Origin: Candidatus Rokuibacteriota bacterium
GTDB lineage: Bacteria > Methylomirabilota > Methylomirabilia > Rokubacteriales > CSP1-6
Length of the DNA stretch: 33,360 nucleotides
NCBI GenBank assembly: GCA_023249095.1
Contig: JAHFDK010000037.1
Location: forward strand, 1-33,360
Direction of reading: 5' to 3'
Numbering within the stretch: the first letter of the stretch is position 1; each line of letters begins with the position of its first letter. The position numbers and the translations under genes are program-made. The notes under the pieces were generated by a model. It made no database searches and was not told where the DNA came from. It saw only the letters and a list, made by a program, of their open reading frames with translations. Shown here piece after piece: positions 14,379-22,376 of this stretch.

Positions 14379-16260
14379 CGGTCGGCGAAGTGGCCTGCTC
14401 GTAGATCTTCGCCTCGATGAACAGGTCGAGCAGCGCGCCGTCCACGCGCCCGGCTCGTCGCTCGTGGCTCAGGATGTCGAGCGCCTCGTCCCTCGAGATC
14501 CCCTTCTTGTAGGGACGGTCGCCTGCCGTGAGCGCGTCGTAGATGTCTGCGATGGTCATCATCCTGGACTGCAGCGGGATCCCCTCGCCCCTCATCCCGC
14601 GGGGATAGCCCGTGCCGTCGAGCTTTTCGTGGTGTGAGCCGGCGATCTCGGGGATGCGGCGGAACTCCTTGGTCCACGGGATCTCGGCGAGGAACCGGTA
14701 CGTGTGCTTCACGTGGGACTGGATCTCCTTGAACTCGGCCTCCGTGAGGCTGCCGCGGGAGATCGAGAGGATCGCCGTCTCCTCAGGCGTGACGACGGTC
14801 TGGCGGTTCCCGAGGTGATCCTCAAAGGCGCGGAGCGCCAGCCGGTCGAGCTCCGCCGCGAAGTCGCCCGGCAGCACCGTCGGCTCGTTGGCGACGACAA
14901 TGAGGGCCAGGCTGTCATCGAGCTCCGCCAGATACGCCGACAGCTCGGCGTCGAACGCGGCGGACTGCTCGGCGTAGCGGCGACGGCCGTTGTCGAGCAG
15001 ATGCTCGATCTTCTTGTCGGCGTAGCGGAGCGCGAGCCCGCGCTTGATGAGCTCGACGCGCTGGCGGATCCGGTCGAGCTCGCCCGGGAAGAGCTTCTTG
15101 GCCTTCACGAGCACCTGCTCGCGCACGCCGACCTTGCCGAAGTCGTGCAGGAGGGCGGCGTAGCGGAGCTCCATCATCTCCTCGGCGCTGAAGCGGGTCG
15201 TGCCGTACGCGCCGGTGGCGCAGCGGTCGACCACGCTCGCGAGGCCGACCGTGAGATTGGCGACGCGAAAGGAGTGGCCCGAGGTCGTCGGATCGCGTGA
15301 CTCGATCGCGGTAACGGAGGCCTGCACGAACCCTTCGAAGAGCCGGCGGATGGACTCGAAGAGCTGGCTGTTGTGGATCGCGACGGCCGCCTGCGAGGCG
15401 AGCGACCCGGCGAGCTGCTCGTGGCGGGGGCCGTAGGGCCGAACCGTCCGCTCGATCTCTTCCACCGACGCGAAGCGGTGCCCGAATTCCGGCTTGCAGT
15501 TGATCAGCTGGAGCGCGCCGATCGTCTCGCCTTGCGGCGTGCGCATCGGCACCACCAGCATCGACTTGGTACGGTAGCGGGCCTTGTCGTCGAACGAGCG
15601 GTTGATCCGGAACGGCGCCCCCGGCGGCGGTGCGTAGGCGTCCTCGAGGTTGAGGGTGTCCCCGGTCAACGCGACGTGTCCTGCGACGCTGGCGCTCGTC
15701 AGCGGCAGCCGCGACGCACGGTAGGGGATCTTGACCGAGTCGTTCTGGGTCAGAGCGAAGCGCAGCCACCGGGTGCCGTCGGCGTCCTCCTCGACAAGGT
15801 AGAGCGAGCCGGCATCGCTCTGCGTGATCTCCCGCGCCTTGGTCAGGATGGTCTCGAGCAGCTCCCGCGGGTTGCGCTCGGCGGAGAGCCGGATGCCGAT
15901 CGCGTTCAGCTCGGAGAGCTCGCGATCGAGTCGCGTCATGGCGGCCGCGCGGTCGAGATCGTCGAACGCGTTCTCCACGGCGCGCGCGAGAATCGGCCCG
16001 CCCACGCCCGCCGGAAGCAGCCCGTACCAGTGTTCGGGCCACGGGCCGGTGGCGTCGGCGTCGACGAGGGCCAGGATGCGCAGCGGCGCGTCGCCCCACC
16101 GCCCGTCGGCGAGGTCCGTGCCGACCAGCACCACGGCCGGCGCCGCGGCGGACAGAGCCGTCGACGCGGACAGCGGGGCGACGTCGAACGCGTGACGGAG
16201 AAGCTCGGCCGCAGCCGCCGCCGCGCGCGAGGTCGCGTCGTACAGTACACGACGGCGCAT
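14338..16260 (-). CDS. GAF and HD-GYP domain protein, c-di-GMP phosphodiesterase-like
   Basis: A 640-residue signalling protein. Residues 1-100 look like a degenerate receiver fold without the acidic pocket, 105-300 hold a GAF domain (DAGSLYLVEED, SVAGHVALTGD, MLVVPM, GALQLIN), and 305-610 hold HD-GYP: H372-D373-x-G-K376, then HHEKLDGTGYPRG (543-555) and ADIYDALTAGDRPYK. The two metal-site halves are about 170 residues apart, roughly 110 more than usual, with a helical insert at about 395-505. The expected reaction is c-di-GMP hydrolysis to pGpG or GMP. It is divergent from the DNA ligase. Confidence 0.9.
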   Translation of the reverse strand: MRRRVLYDATSRAAAAAAELLRHAFDVAPLSASTALSAAAPAVVLVGTDLADGRWGDAPLRILALVDADATGPWPEHWYGLLPAGVGGPILARAVENAFDDLDRAAAMTRLDRELSELNAIGIRLSAERNPRELLETILTKAREITQSDAGSLYLVEEDADGTRWLRFALTQNDSVKIPYRASRLPLTSASVAGHVALTGDTLNLEDAYAPPPGAPFRINRSFDDKARYRTKSMLVVPMRTPQGETIGALQLINCKPEFGHRFASVEEIERTVRPYGPRHEQLAGSLASQAAVAIHNSQLFESIRRLFEGFVQASVTAIESRDPTTSGHSFRVANLTVGLASVVDRCATGAYGTTRFSAEEMMELRYAALLHDFGKVGVREQVLVKAKKLFPGELDRIRQRVELIKRGLALRYADKKIEHLLDNGRRRYAEQSAAFDAELSAYLAELDDSLALIVVANEPTVLPGDFAAELDRLALRAFEDHLGNRQTVVTPEETAILSISRGSLTEAEFKEIQSHVKHTYRFLAEIPWTKEFRRIPEIAGSHHEKLDGTGYPRGMRGEGIPLQSRMMTIADIYDALTAGDRPYKKGISRDEALDILSHERRAGRVDGALLDLFIEAKIYEQATSPTVTPPGTDKRRPMR

Positions 16261-16266
16261 GGAACG

Positions 16267-16272
16267 AAAGTA
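16267..16272 (-). promoter_or_regulatory. TACTTT hexamer before HD-GYP start
   Basis: On the minus strand TACTTT lies 6 bases before the ATG at 16260; no Shine-Dalgarno sequence is present. Confidence 0.4.
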
Positions 16273-16341
16273 GGGCGGTGGCTGCGGCGAAGTCAAGAAT
16301 ACGCGGCAGTGCGAGCCGCAGGCCGTCGGCCGAGGCGAGCC

Positions 16342-16347
16342 TAGAAT
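16342..16347 (+). promoter_or_regulatory. TAGAAT hexamer before DNA ligase start
   Basis: TAGAAT lies 7 bases before the ATG at 16355; no Shine-Dalgarno sequence is present. It fits a leaderless promoter. Confidence 0.4.
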
Positions 16348-16354
16348 CAGTAGA

Positions 16355-17923
16355 ATGAGTTTCGGCATGGTCGAGTTCGGGCGGCTCGCAGACCTCTGCC
16401 GGCGGCTCCGCGCGAGCCCGGCGAGGCTCGACAAACTCGCGCTCCTCGCCGAGTACCTCCGTGCGCTCCCGGCCGACGCCATCGGCACCGCGGTCGCGTT
16501 CCTCACGGGCCGGGCTTTTCCGGCGTCCGACCCGCGCGCGCTCGGAGTCCGCGGGTTGCCGGAGGCCGCCGAAGCCACCGGGCCGTCCCTCTCGCTCGAA
16601 GACGTCGCGGCGGCGTTCGCCGCCGTCGCCGATGCGGGCGGCGCCGGCGCGCGACGGGCCCGCGAAGAGCTGCTGCGTGGCCTGGTGGCGCGGGCGTCGA
16701 CGGACGAGCGGGAGACGTTGCAGCGGATCGTCGCGGGCGAGATGCGGACGGGGGTGTCGGACGGCCTCGTGCTCGAGGCGATTGCCCGCGCCTTCGCGGC
16801 TCCGCTGGAGACGGCTCGCCGCACCGCGCTGATGCTCGGCGACCTCTCCCAGGTCGCGGCGCTGGCGGCACGAGGTGGAGCTGCGGCGCTCGCTTCCGCC
16901 ACCGCACGTCCGGGCGTCCCGCTCCTGCCCATGCTCGCCCAGATCGCCGACGACTTCGAGGACGTCCTGGCGGCCCACGGTGGGACCTCCGCGCTCGAGT
17001 ACAAGTACGACGGCGCCCGTATCCAACTCCATCGCGACGGTGAACACATCGGGATCTGGACGCGGCGCCTCTCCGACGTCACCGCGAGCCTGCCCGACGT
17101 CGTCGAGACGGCGAGACGGGAGCTCGCCGCCTCGCGGTTCATCCTCGACGGCGAGGTCCTGGCGCTCGACGCGGCGGGGCGGCCGCTGCCCTTTCAGGAG
17201 CTGATGCGACGGTTCCGGCGGGTTCACGAAGTCGAGAGACTCGTGCGCGCGATGCCGCTCACCCTGCACTTTTTCGACTGCCTCATGGCCGACGGGCGCG
17301 CGCTCATCGACGAGCCCTACTGGCACCGCTGGGAGGCGCTGGCCGCCGTCACCGGCGGCCGCCACCTGGCCGAGCGCACCATCGTCACCTCGCCGGCGGC
17401 GGCCCGCGAGTTCCTGGCGCAGGCGCTCGCCGCGGGGCACGAGGGTGTCATGGCGAAGGACCTCCGGAGCGCGTACGAGCCGGGAGGTCGCGGCAAGCGC
17501 TGGTTCAAGCTGAAATCGGCGGAGATGGTGGACTGCGTCATCGTCGCTGTCGACCGGGGCTCGGGCCGGCGGAGCGGGTGGCTCTCCAACTACCACCTGG
17601 CGGTGCGCGACGGGGACACGTTCGCGGACGTCGGCAAGACGTTCAAGGGGCTCACCGACCAGCAGTTCGCCGAGATGACCGAGCGGCTGTGGGCGCTTGC
17701 TACGAGCGACGACGGCTACACGGTGCGCGTGCGGCCCGAGGCCGTCGTCGAGGTGGCCTACAACGAGATCCAGAAGAGCCCGACATATGCGTCGGGCCTC
17801 GCGCTCCGGTTCGCGCGCATCACGCGCATCCGCGATGACAAGGCGCCAGGCGAGGCCACGACGCTCGCTGAACTGCGTGCGCTCTACGAGCGGCAGTTCA
17901 CGACCAAGGGCCGGGCAGTGTAG
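16355..17923 (+). CDS. ATP-dependent DNA ligase (archaeal/LigB type)
   Basis: A 522-residue ligase with three domains: an N-terminal alpha-helical DNA-binding domain (about 1-185), the nucleotidyltransferase core with adenylated Lys K217 in EYKYDGAR, motif III LDGEVLALD, LHFFDCL, motif IV EGVMAKDL and motif V RWFKLK, and a C-terminal OB fold. The length and layout match archaeal/eukaryotic Lig1-like enzymes found in some bacteria beside the NAD ligase LigA. It likely seals nicks in repair. It is followed after 11 bp by a RecA-like ATPase, suggesting a two-gene repair unit. Confidence 0.93.
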   Translation: MSFGMVEFGRLADLCRRLRASPARLDKLALLAEYLRALPADAIGTAVAFLTGRAFPASDPRALGVRGLPEAAEATGPSLSLEDVAAAFAAVADAGGAGARRAREELLRGLVARASTDERETLQRIVAGEMRTGVSDGLVLEAIARAFAAPLETARRTALMLGDLSQVAALAARGGAAALASATARPGVPLLPMLAQIADDFEDVLAAHGGTSALEYKYDGARIQLHRDGEHIGIWTRRLSDVTASLPDVVETARRELAASRFILDGEVLALDAAGRPLPFQELMRRFRRVHEVERLVRAMPLTLHFFDCLMADGRALIDEPYWHRWEALAAVTGGRHLAERTIVTSPAAAREFLAQALAAGHEGVMAKDLRSAYEPGGRGKRWFKLKSAEMVDCVIVAVDRGSGRRSGWLSNYHLAVRDGDTFADVGKTFKGLTDQQFAEMTERLWALATSDDGYTVRVRPEAVVEVAYNEIQKSPTYASGLALRFARITRIRDDKAPGEATTLAELRALYERQFTTKGRAV

Positions 17924-17926
17924 ACT
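17921..17926 (+). promoter_or_regulatory. TAGACT hexamer before RecA-like ATPase start
   Basis: TAGACT, overlapping the ligase stop codon, lies 8 bases before the GTG at 17935. It may give a separate leaderless transcript. Confidence 0.35.
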
Positions 17927-17934
17927 CGACGCCG

Positions 17935-18822
17935 GTGACTGCGCGCGTCTCGACCGGCCTTGCGAAGCTCGACGCGATGCTGGGCGGCGGCCTGCTGCCC
18001 GGCACGCTCGCGGTCGTCTACGGCGCGACCGGGATCGGGAAAACCCACCTCGGGCTCACGTTCGCCGATCAGGGACGCGTCGCCGACGGCGCGCGCGGCG
18101 TCGTCCTCGACCTGAACGGGCGCGGCGACTCGCAGCAACACGACGAGTACGCGGCGCGACTCTTCGCCTGGTCGCTCAAGCCCTGGACGCACACGGTGAC
18201 ACCGATGGCCGATCCCTATCCGCCGCCCGACCAGCTGGACGCGTTCTATTCCAATGCGTGCCCGTGGGTGGGCCGAGTCCGCGACTTCCAGGTGCCGACG
18301 CCGGACGGCGGCCGGGAGTTCGACTGGAACTGGAAGGCCGCCTACAATCACGCGCTCTACACGGTCCGGCCGTTCCTCTACTTCCACTGCGCGGCGGGCA
18401 CGCGGCGGGTCGTGGTCGATGGTGTCGAGCCGATGGACTCGCCCGCCGACTCGATCCAGGTCTTCGTGTTCGACGAGCTCTATCGCAAGCTCATCCACCG
18501 GGACGCCGAGACGCTCGGCATGGAGATCTGCCTGCCGGTGTGGAAGCACCGCGCGTTCATCGACGCGCACCGCTACGACCACACCGCCGTCACGACGCTG
18601 CTCCTGGTGACAACGGAGGAGACGCGACTCGAAGACCTGCTCGCGCGCAAGGTCGCCACCGGCGACATCGGCGCCACCGCGAACACCATCCTGGTCCTCG
18701 GCAGCGAGCGCGTCGGGAACCGGCTGGTGCGCATGCTGTGCGTCGTCAAGCATCGCGGAAGCGTGATGAGCGACGAGATCGTCGAGTACCGCATCGGGGC
18801 GCGCGGCATCGAGCTCGCGTAG
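17935..18822 (+). CDS. RecA/KaiC-like P-loop ATPase beside DNA ligase
   Basis: A 295-residue protein with a RecA-fold core. It opens with STGLAKLDAMLGGGLLPGT, typical of KaiC/RadA-type ATPases, then Walker A GATGIGKT (30-37) and a Walker B strand RRVVVDG with D162. Between them is an unusually long, Trp/Tyr/Pro-rich stretch (about 80-150), larger than in RecA or RadA. The C-terminal part has KVATGDIGATANTILVLG and a KHRGS segment like KaiC L2-type loops. No zinc finger or Lon domain of RadA is present. Its role is unknown; its position 11 bp after an ATP-dependent ligase points to DNA repair. Confidence 0.75.
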   Translation: MTARVSTGLAKLDAMLGGGLLPGTLAVVYGATGIGKTHLGLTFADQGRVADGARGVVLDLNGRGDSQQHDEYAARLFAWSLKPWTHTVTPMADPYPPPDQLDAFYSNACPWVGRVRDFQVPTPDGGREFDWNWKAAYNHALYTVRPFLYFHCAAGTRRVVVDGVEPMDSPADSIQVFVFDELYRKLIHRDAETLGMEICLPVWKHRAFIDAHRYDHTAVTTLLLVTTEETRLEDLLARKVATGDIGATANTILVLGSERVGNRLVRMLCVVKHRGSVMSDEIVEYRIGARGIELA

Positions 18823-18824
18823 GT

Positions 18825-18966
18825 GCGGCGCCGCTCGGCTCCTACTTCCCTCCTTCGAGCTGTTGAAGTGTCGCCTCGCAGCGGGGCGCCGCTCGGCTCC
18901 TACTTTCCTCCTTCGGGCCGTTGAAGTGTCGCCTCGCAGCGCGGCGCCGCTCGGCTCCTACTTCCA
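18825..18966. repeat. 58-bp tandem repeat, about 2.4 copies
   Basis: The block GGCGCCGCTCGGCTCCTAC recurs at 18827, 18885 and 18943, an exact 58-bp period; copies differ at a few bases and the third is partial. The array fills the gap between the RecA-like ATPase and the nucleotidyltransferase, and its last copies are in the latter's 5' reading frame. Each full copy contains TTGAAGTG, offering TTG and GTG start codons, and the palindrome GGCGCC. Confidence 0.9.
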
Positions 18967-20404
18967 TCTCGACCAGTTGACGCGGCCGGCGCGGGCGCTC
19001 CTGCGCGCCCTACAGTCGGCTGCGGGCCGGTCGCGGGCGCCGGTGCTCGTCGGCGGCGCCGTGCGCGACGCCTGGCTGCGCGGGAAGAGCCCGATGCGGC
19101 CCACCGACCTGGACGTCGCCGTGCAGTCCGGCGCGCTCGACATCGCGCGCCGCGTGGCGGCGCGCCTCGGCGGCGTCTTCGTGGCGCTCGATCCGGAGCG
19201 CGGGGCGGCACGGGTCCTCGCGCCCGGTGGGTGTCTCGACGTGACGGACTGGCGGGCGGCGACACTCGAGGGCGATCTGGCGGCGCGGGACTTCACCGTG
19301 AACGCGCTGGCGGTCCCGGTGGGCGAGCTCTTGCGTCGCGGCCGGGCCCGCGTCATCGATCCGACCGGTGGGCTCGACGATCTCCGGGCGCGGCGGCTGC
19401 GGGTCCACGACCCGCGGGTGCTGGCCGAGGATCCGCTTCGCACGCTCCGCGGCGCCCGGCTCGAGGCGGCGCTCGGGCTTCACTTGACGCCGGGCGCCGT
19501 GAAGGCCATCCGCGCCGCCGCCGCCGGGTTGGCCGGCGTCTCCGCCGAGCGGATTCGCGATGAGCTGCTCGCGCTGCTCGCGCTTCCCCGCACGGCGCGC
19601 GCGCTCCGGCGCCTCGACGCCCTCGGCCTGCTGGGCGTGATCGTGCCGGAGGTCGAGGCGATGCGCGCGACGGCGCAGCCGGCGCCTCACCGATTTCCGG
19701 TGCTCGAGCACTCGCTCCGGGCGGTCGCCGGGGCCGATGCGCTCCTCCTGGGTCTGCGCGGGCTCCGGCCGTTCGGCGAGGAGCTCGCCGCCCACATGAC
19801 CGAGGAGCTCGGCGGTGACGTACGCCGCGGCCAGGTCCTCAAGCTGGCGGCGCTCCTGCACGACGTCTCGAAGCCCGAGACACGCCGGGTGATCGACGGC
19901 CGCGTACGCTTCTTCGAGCATGATGTGATCGGCGCCACGCGCGCGCGCGTCATCGGCGAGCGGCTCAAGCTTCCGGCGCGCGCACGCGGGGTCCTCGAGC
20001 GACTCGTCCGCCATCACCTGCGTCCCATGCACCTGTCCGCCGCCGGTCGGTTGACGCCGCGGGCGCGCTACCGCTTCTTCCGGGACCTGCGCGAGGACAC
20101 GCGTGACCTGCTGCTGCTGGCGCTCGTGGACGGCGCTGCCGTGAGAGGGGAATCGCTCCGCTCTGTCTGGCGTCGCGCGTCGCTCATCCGGGATCTCCTG
20201 CGCGGATTCGAAGAGACGCAGCACGTCGGCGCCGACGCGCCGCCGCTGCTCCGGGGCGAAGACGTCATGGAACGCTTCGGCCTTCCACCGAGCCCCGCCG
20301 TCGGCCAGCTCCTCGAGCGGGCGCGCGAGGCTCAGGCGCTCGGACTCGTGGCCACGCGCGAGGAGGCGCTGGCCTACCTTGACTCCCCCACGGGTGGACC
20401 CTAG
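18926..20404 (+). CDS. CCA tRNA nucleotidyltransferase/poly(A) polymerase family with HD domain
   Basis: About 492 residues. The class II nucleotidyltransferase head has VGGAVRDAW (43-50) with the two catalytic Asp in TDLDVAV (D61, D63), RDFTVNAL and EDPLRTLRGARLEA. A C-terminal HD domain has LLHDVSKPETR (H312, D313). It adds or repairs the CCA end of tRNAs, or is a related poly(A) polymerase. The start is uncertain: GTG 18926 and TTG 18863 both lie inside the 58-bp repeats and have no Shine-Dalgarno sequence; TTG 18977 would be shorter. The body from about 18980 is secure. Confidence 0.87.
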   Translation: MSPRSAAPLGSYFHLDQLTRPARALLRALQSAAGRSRAPVLVGGAVRDAWLRGKSPMRPTDLDVAVQSGALDIARRVAARLGGVFVALDPERGAARVLAPGGCLDVTDWRAATLEGDLAARDFTVNALAVPVGELLRRGRARVIDPTGGLDDLRARRLRVHDPRVLAEDPLRTLRGARLEAALGLHLTPGAVKAIRAAAAGLAGVSAERIRDELLALLALPRTARALRRLDALGLLGVIVPEVEAMRATAQPAPHRFPVLEHSLRAVAGADALLLGLRGLRPFGEELAAHMTEELGGDVRRGQVLKLAALLHDVSKPETRRVIDGRVRFFEHDVIGATRARVIGERLKLPARARGVLERLVRHHLRPMHLSAAGRLTPRARYRFFRDLREDTRDLLLLALVDGAAVRGESLRSVWRRASLIRDLLRGFEETQHVGADAPPLLRGEDVMERFGLPPSPAVGQLLERAREAQALGLVATREEALAYLDSPTGGP

Positions 20405-20454
20405 AGTAGCGGGGCACCCTGAGCGTTCGATCCCCTCGCTCGAGGAGGCTCCGC

Positions 20455-22008
20455 ATGGTCGCATGGAAGGTCGCGATGGCCGCGCTCGTCGTGCTCCTGC
20501 CGCCGTTGGCGGCGGGCGCCGTGCCGGCCGGCAAGGTCGTGCTCGCGCAGGGCGTCGACCCGACGACGCTCGACATGGCCAACCAGTCGGAGAGCCCGGC
20601 GTCGAACGTCGGGCGCCACATCTTCGACACGTTGTACGAGCGTGACCCGAATCTGAAGATCGTCCCCAACCTCGCCACCGAGATGCCGAAGTTCGTTCCG
20701 CCGTCGGCGTGGGAAGTGAAGCTTCGCAAAGGGGTGAAGTTCCACAACGGCGAAGACTTCAATGCCGACTCGGCGAAGTTCACTCTCGAGCGCTTGGCCC
20801 AGGGGCAGGGCAAGCTGCGCGGCGCGACGTTCTTCGCGCCGATCGACCGCGTGGAGATCGTGGACCCGTACACGATCCGCGTCTACACCAAGAAGCCCTG
20901 GCCGACGTTCGTCCCCGTGCTGGCTTTCGTCCAGAGCGGGATGCTGCCGCCCAAGGAGTCGGCCGGCAAGGAGACGGCCGATCTCTCCAGGAAACCCATC
21001 GGCACCGGCCCCTACAAGCTCGTCCGCTGGGCGAAAGACGAGGAGATCGTCCTCGAGGCGAACACCGCCTACTGGCGCGGGGCGCCGCAGATCAAGACCG
21101 TGATCTTCCGGCCGATCCCCGAGGACGCCTCGCGCGTGGCCGCGCTGCAAAACGGCGAGATCGACCTCGCGGTGAACATCCCGCCGCATCTGGGCGCGAT
21201 CATCGACAGGCATCCGAAGCTCTTCCTGTCGACCGCGCCGTCGATCCGCACGATCCAGCTCATGTTCTACACGCACCAGATGGATGCGCAGCACAAGCCG
21301 ACCGGGCCCTACAACGGGCCCACCGCCGACAAGCGCGTCCGCCAGGCCATCGCCTACGCGATCGACGCCGACGAGCTCATCAAGACCGTGCTCGACGGCA
21401 AGGGCGTGCGCGTCGCCACGATGCTGCCGTCGATGCACTTCGGCTACGACCCGAAGCTCCAGCCCCTCAAGGCGGACGTGGCGCGGGCCAAGAAGCTCCT
21501 GGCCGAGGCCGGCTTCGGCGGCGGCGTCGAGATCACGCTGCACAGCCCGCGCGGCCGCTACGTCCGCGACGCGGAAGTCGCCGAGGCCGTGGGCGGCCAG
21601 CTCTCCAAGGCCGGCATCAAGACCACGCTCCGCACCTACGACTTCGTGACCTATCTGAACAACATGGTCTACGTCCACAAGGCCGGACCGGTCTGGCTGA
21701 TCGGCTGGGGCACGGGAACGATGGACGCCGAGACCGTCTACGGCCCGCTGTTCAAGTCGCCCGGCATCTTCGTGAACTGGCACAACGAGGACTTCAACCG
21801 GATGGTCGACGAGGCACAGGCCATCATGGACGAGAAGAAGCGCCTCGAGCAGTACCATCGGATCAACAAGCTCTGGCTCGACGAGATGCCGGCGGTGCCG
21901 CTCTACCAGCAGGTCGATCTTTACGGGGTGAGCAAGCGACTCAACTGGAAGGCGCGGAGCGATGAGGTGCTCCAGGCCTACACGATGTCGCTCAAGGACG
22001 GGAAGTAG
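20455..22008 (+). CDS. ABC transporter substrate-binding protein, family 5 (dipeptide/Opp type)
   Basis: A 517-residue periplasmic solute-binding protein. A Sec signal peptide (about 1-21, ending AAGA) precedes a mature domain opening KVVLAQGVDPTTLDMANQ; family landmarks are WEVKLRKGVKFHNGEDFNAD, GTGPYKLVRW, DKRVRQAIAYAIDADELI and the C-terminal LWLDEMPAVPLYQQ. It binds a peptide or similar small ligand. GAGGAGG is placed 8 bases before the ATG. No permease or ATPase follows; a tRNA gene comes next, so this receptor is an orphan here. Confidence 0.93.
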   Translation: MVAWKVAMAALVVLLPPLAAGAVPAGKVVLAQGVDPTTLDMANQSESPASNVGRHIFDTLYERDPNLKIVPNLATEMPKFVPPSAWEVKLRKGVKFHNGEDFNADSAKFTLERLAQGQGKLRGATFFAPIDRVEIVDPYTIRVYTKKPWPTFVPVLAFVQSGMLPPKESAGKETADLSRKPIGTGPYKLVRWAKDEEIVLEANTAYWRGAPQIKTVIFRPIPEDASRVAALQNGEIDLAVNIPPHLGAIIDRHPKLFLSTAPSIRTIQLMFYTHQMDAQHKPTGPYNGPTADKRVRQAIAYAIDADELIKTVLDGKGVRVATMLPSMHFGYDPKLQPLKADVARAKKLLAEAGFGGGVEITLHSPRGRYVRDAEVAEAVGGQLSKAGIKTTLRTYDFVTYLNNMVYVHKAGPVWLIGWGTGTMDAETVYGPLFKSPGIFVNWHNEDFNRMVDEAQAIMDEKKRLEQYHRINKLWLDEMPAVPLYQQVDLYGVSKRLNWKARSDEVLQAYTMSLKDGK

Positions 22009-22043
22009 CGCCGACGCGACCGTTGTAGAATGAAGAGCGCCGG

Positions 22044-22118
22044 GCGGCCGTAATTCAGTGGCAGAATGCCAGCTTCCCAAGCTGGACGTCGCCGGTTCGA
22101 ATCCGGTCGGCCGCTCCA
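22044..22118 (+). tRNA. tRNA-Gly (anticodon CCC)
   Basis: A complete cloverleaf. Acceptor arm GCGGCCG/CGGCCGC, anticodon arm CCAGC-TTCCCAA-GCTGG with CCC in the loop, T arm GCCGG-TTCGAAT-CCGGT, discriminator T and an encoded CCA. It reads GGG codons. TAGAAT at 22026-22031 is a plausible -10 element. Confidence 0.95.
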
Positions 22119-22120
22119 AA

Positions 22121-22183
22121 AACTCAGGGGGTTACGGGCACCAGGCTCGTAGCCCCCTTCGAGTTTCTGACATTTTCTGACAT
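22121..22183 (+). terminator. Hairpin after tRNA-Gly, with 10-bp tandem repeat
   Basis: AACTC (22121-22125) pairs with GAGTT (22161-22165), and inside it GGGGGTTACG (22127-22136) pairs with CGTAGCCCCC (22148-22157) with one G-U pair. Two direct copies of TTTCTGACAT follow (22164-22183). It probably ends the tRNA transcript, although the T-tract is interrupted. From here to 22376 nothing recognisable is seen. Confidence 0.55.
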
Positions 22184-22376
22184 TTCGGTCGGGGATGTGG
22201 GCCGCGCGAGAGGCGACGGCGGGATCTGACCGGCTTCGGCGTCTGCTCGGTCCCAGGAATCTCTGTAGCGGATCACGTCGGCCGGTAATCGCGATGGTCG
22301 AGACATCGCGACGTGCCGTTTCGAGCCTGACGTCTTGGTCCGGCCGGTCGGACGGACGGACGAAGGCTGACGCGCG

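Noticed and set aside
14915..17596. Very long minus-strand open frames opposite the HD-GYP and ligase genes
   Set aside because: They are Arg/Ala/Pro-rich antisense frames typical of GC-rich DNA and match no family; the true genes on this stretch are clear. The 14338-17142 frame is real only from the ATG at 16260.
18825..18966. CRISPR array
   Set aside because: The 58-bp units are directly adjacent with no unique spacers between them, there are fewer than three copies and no cas genes.
22124..22306. Small minus-strand frame after the tRNA, possible integrase fragment
   Set aside because: It matches no integrase motif and reads through the hairpin; no support beyond openness.
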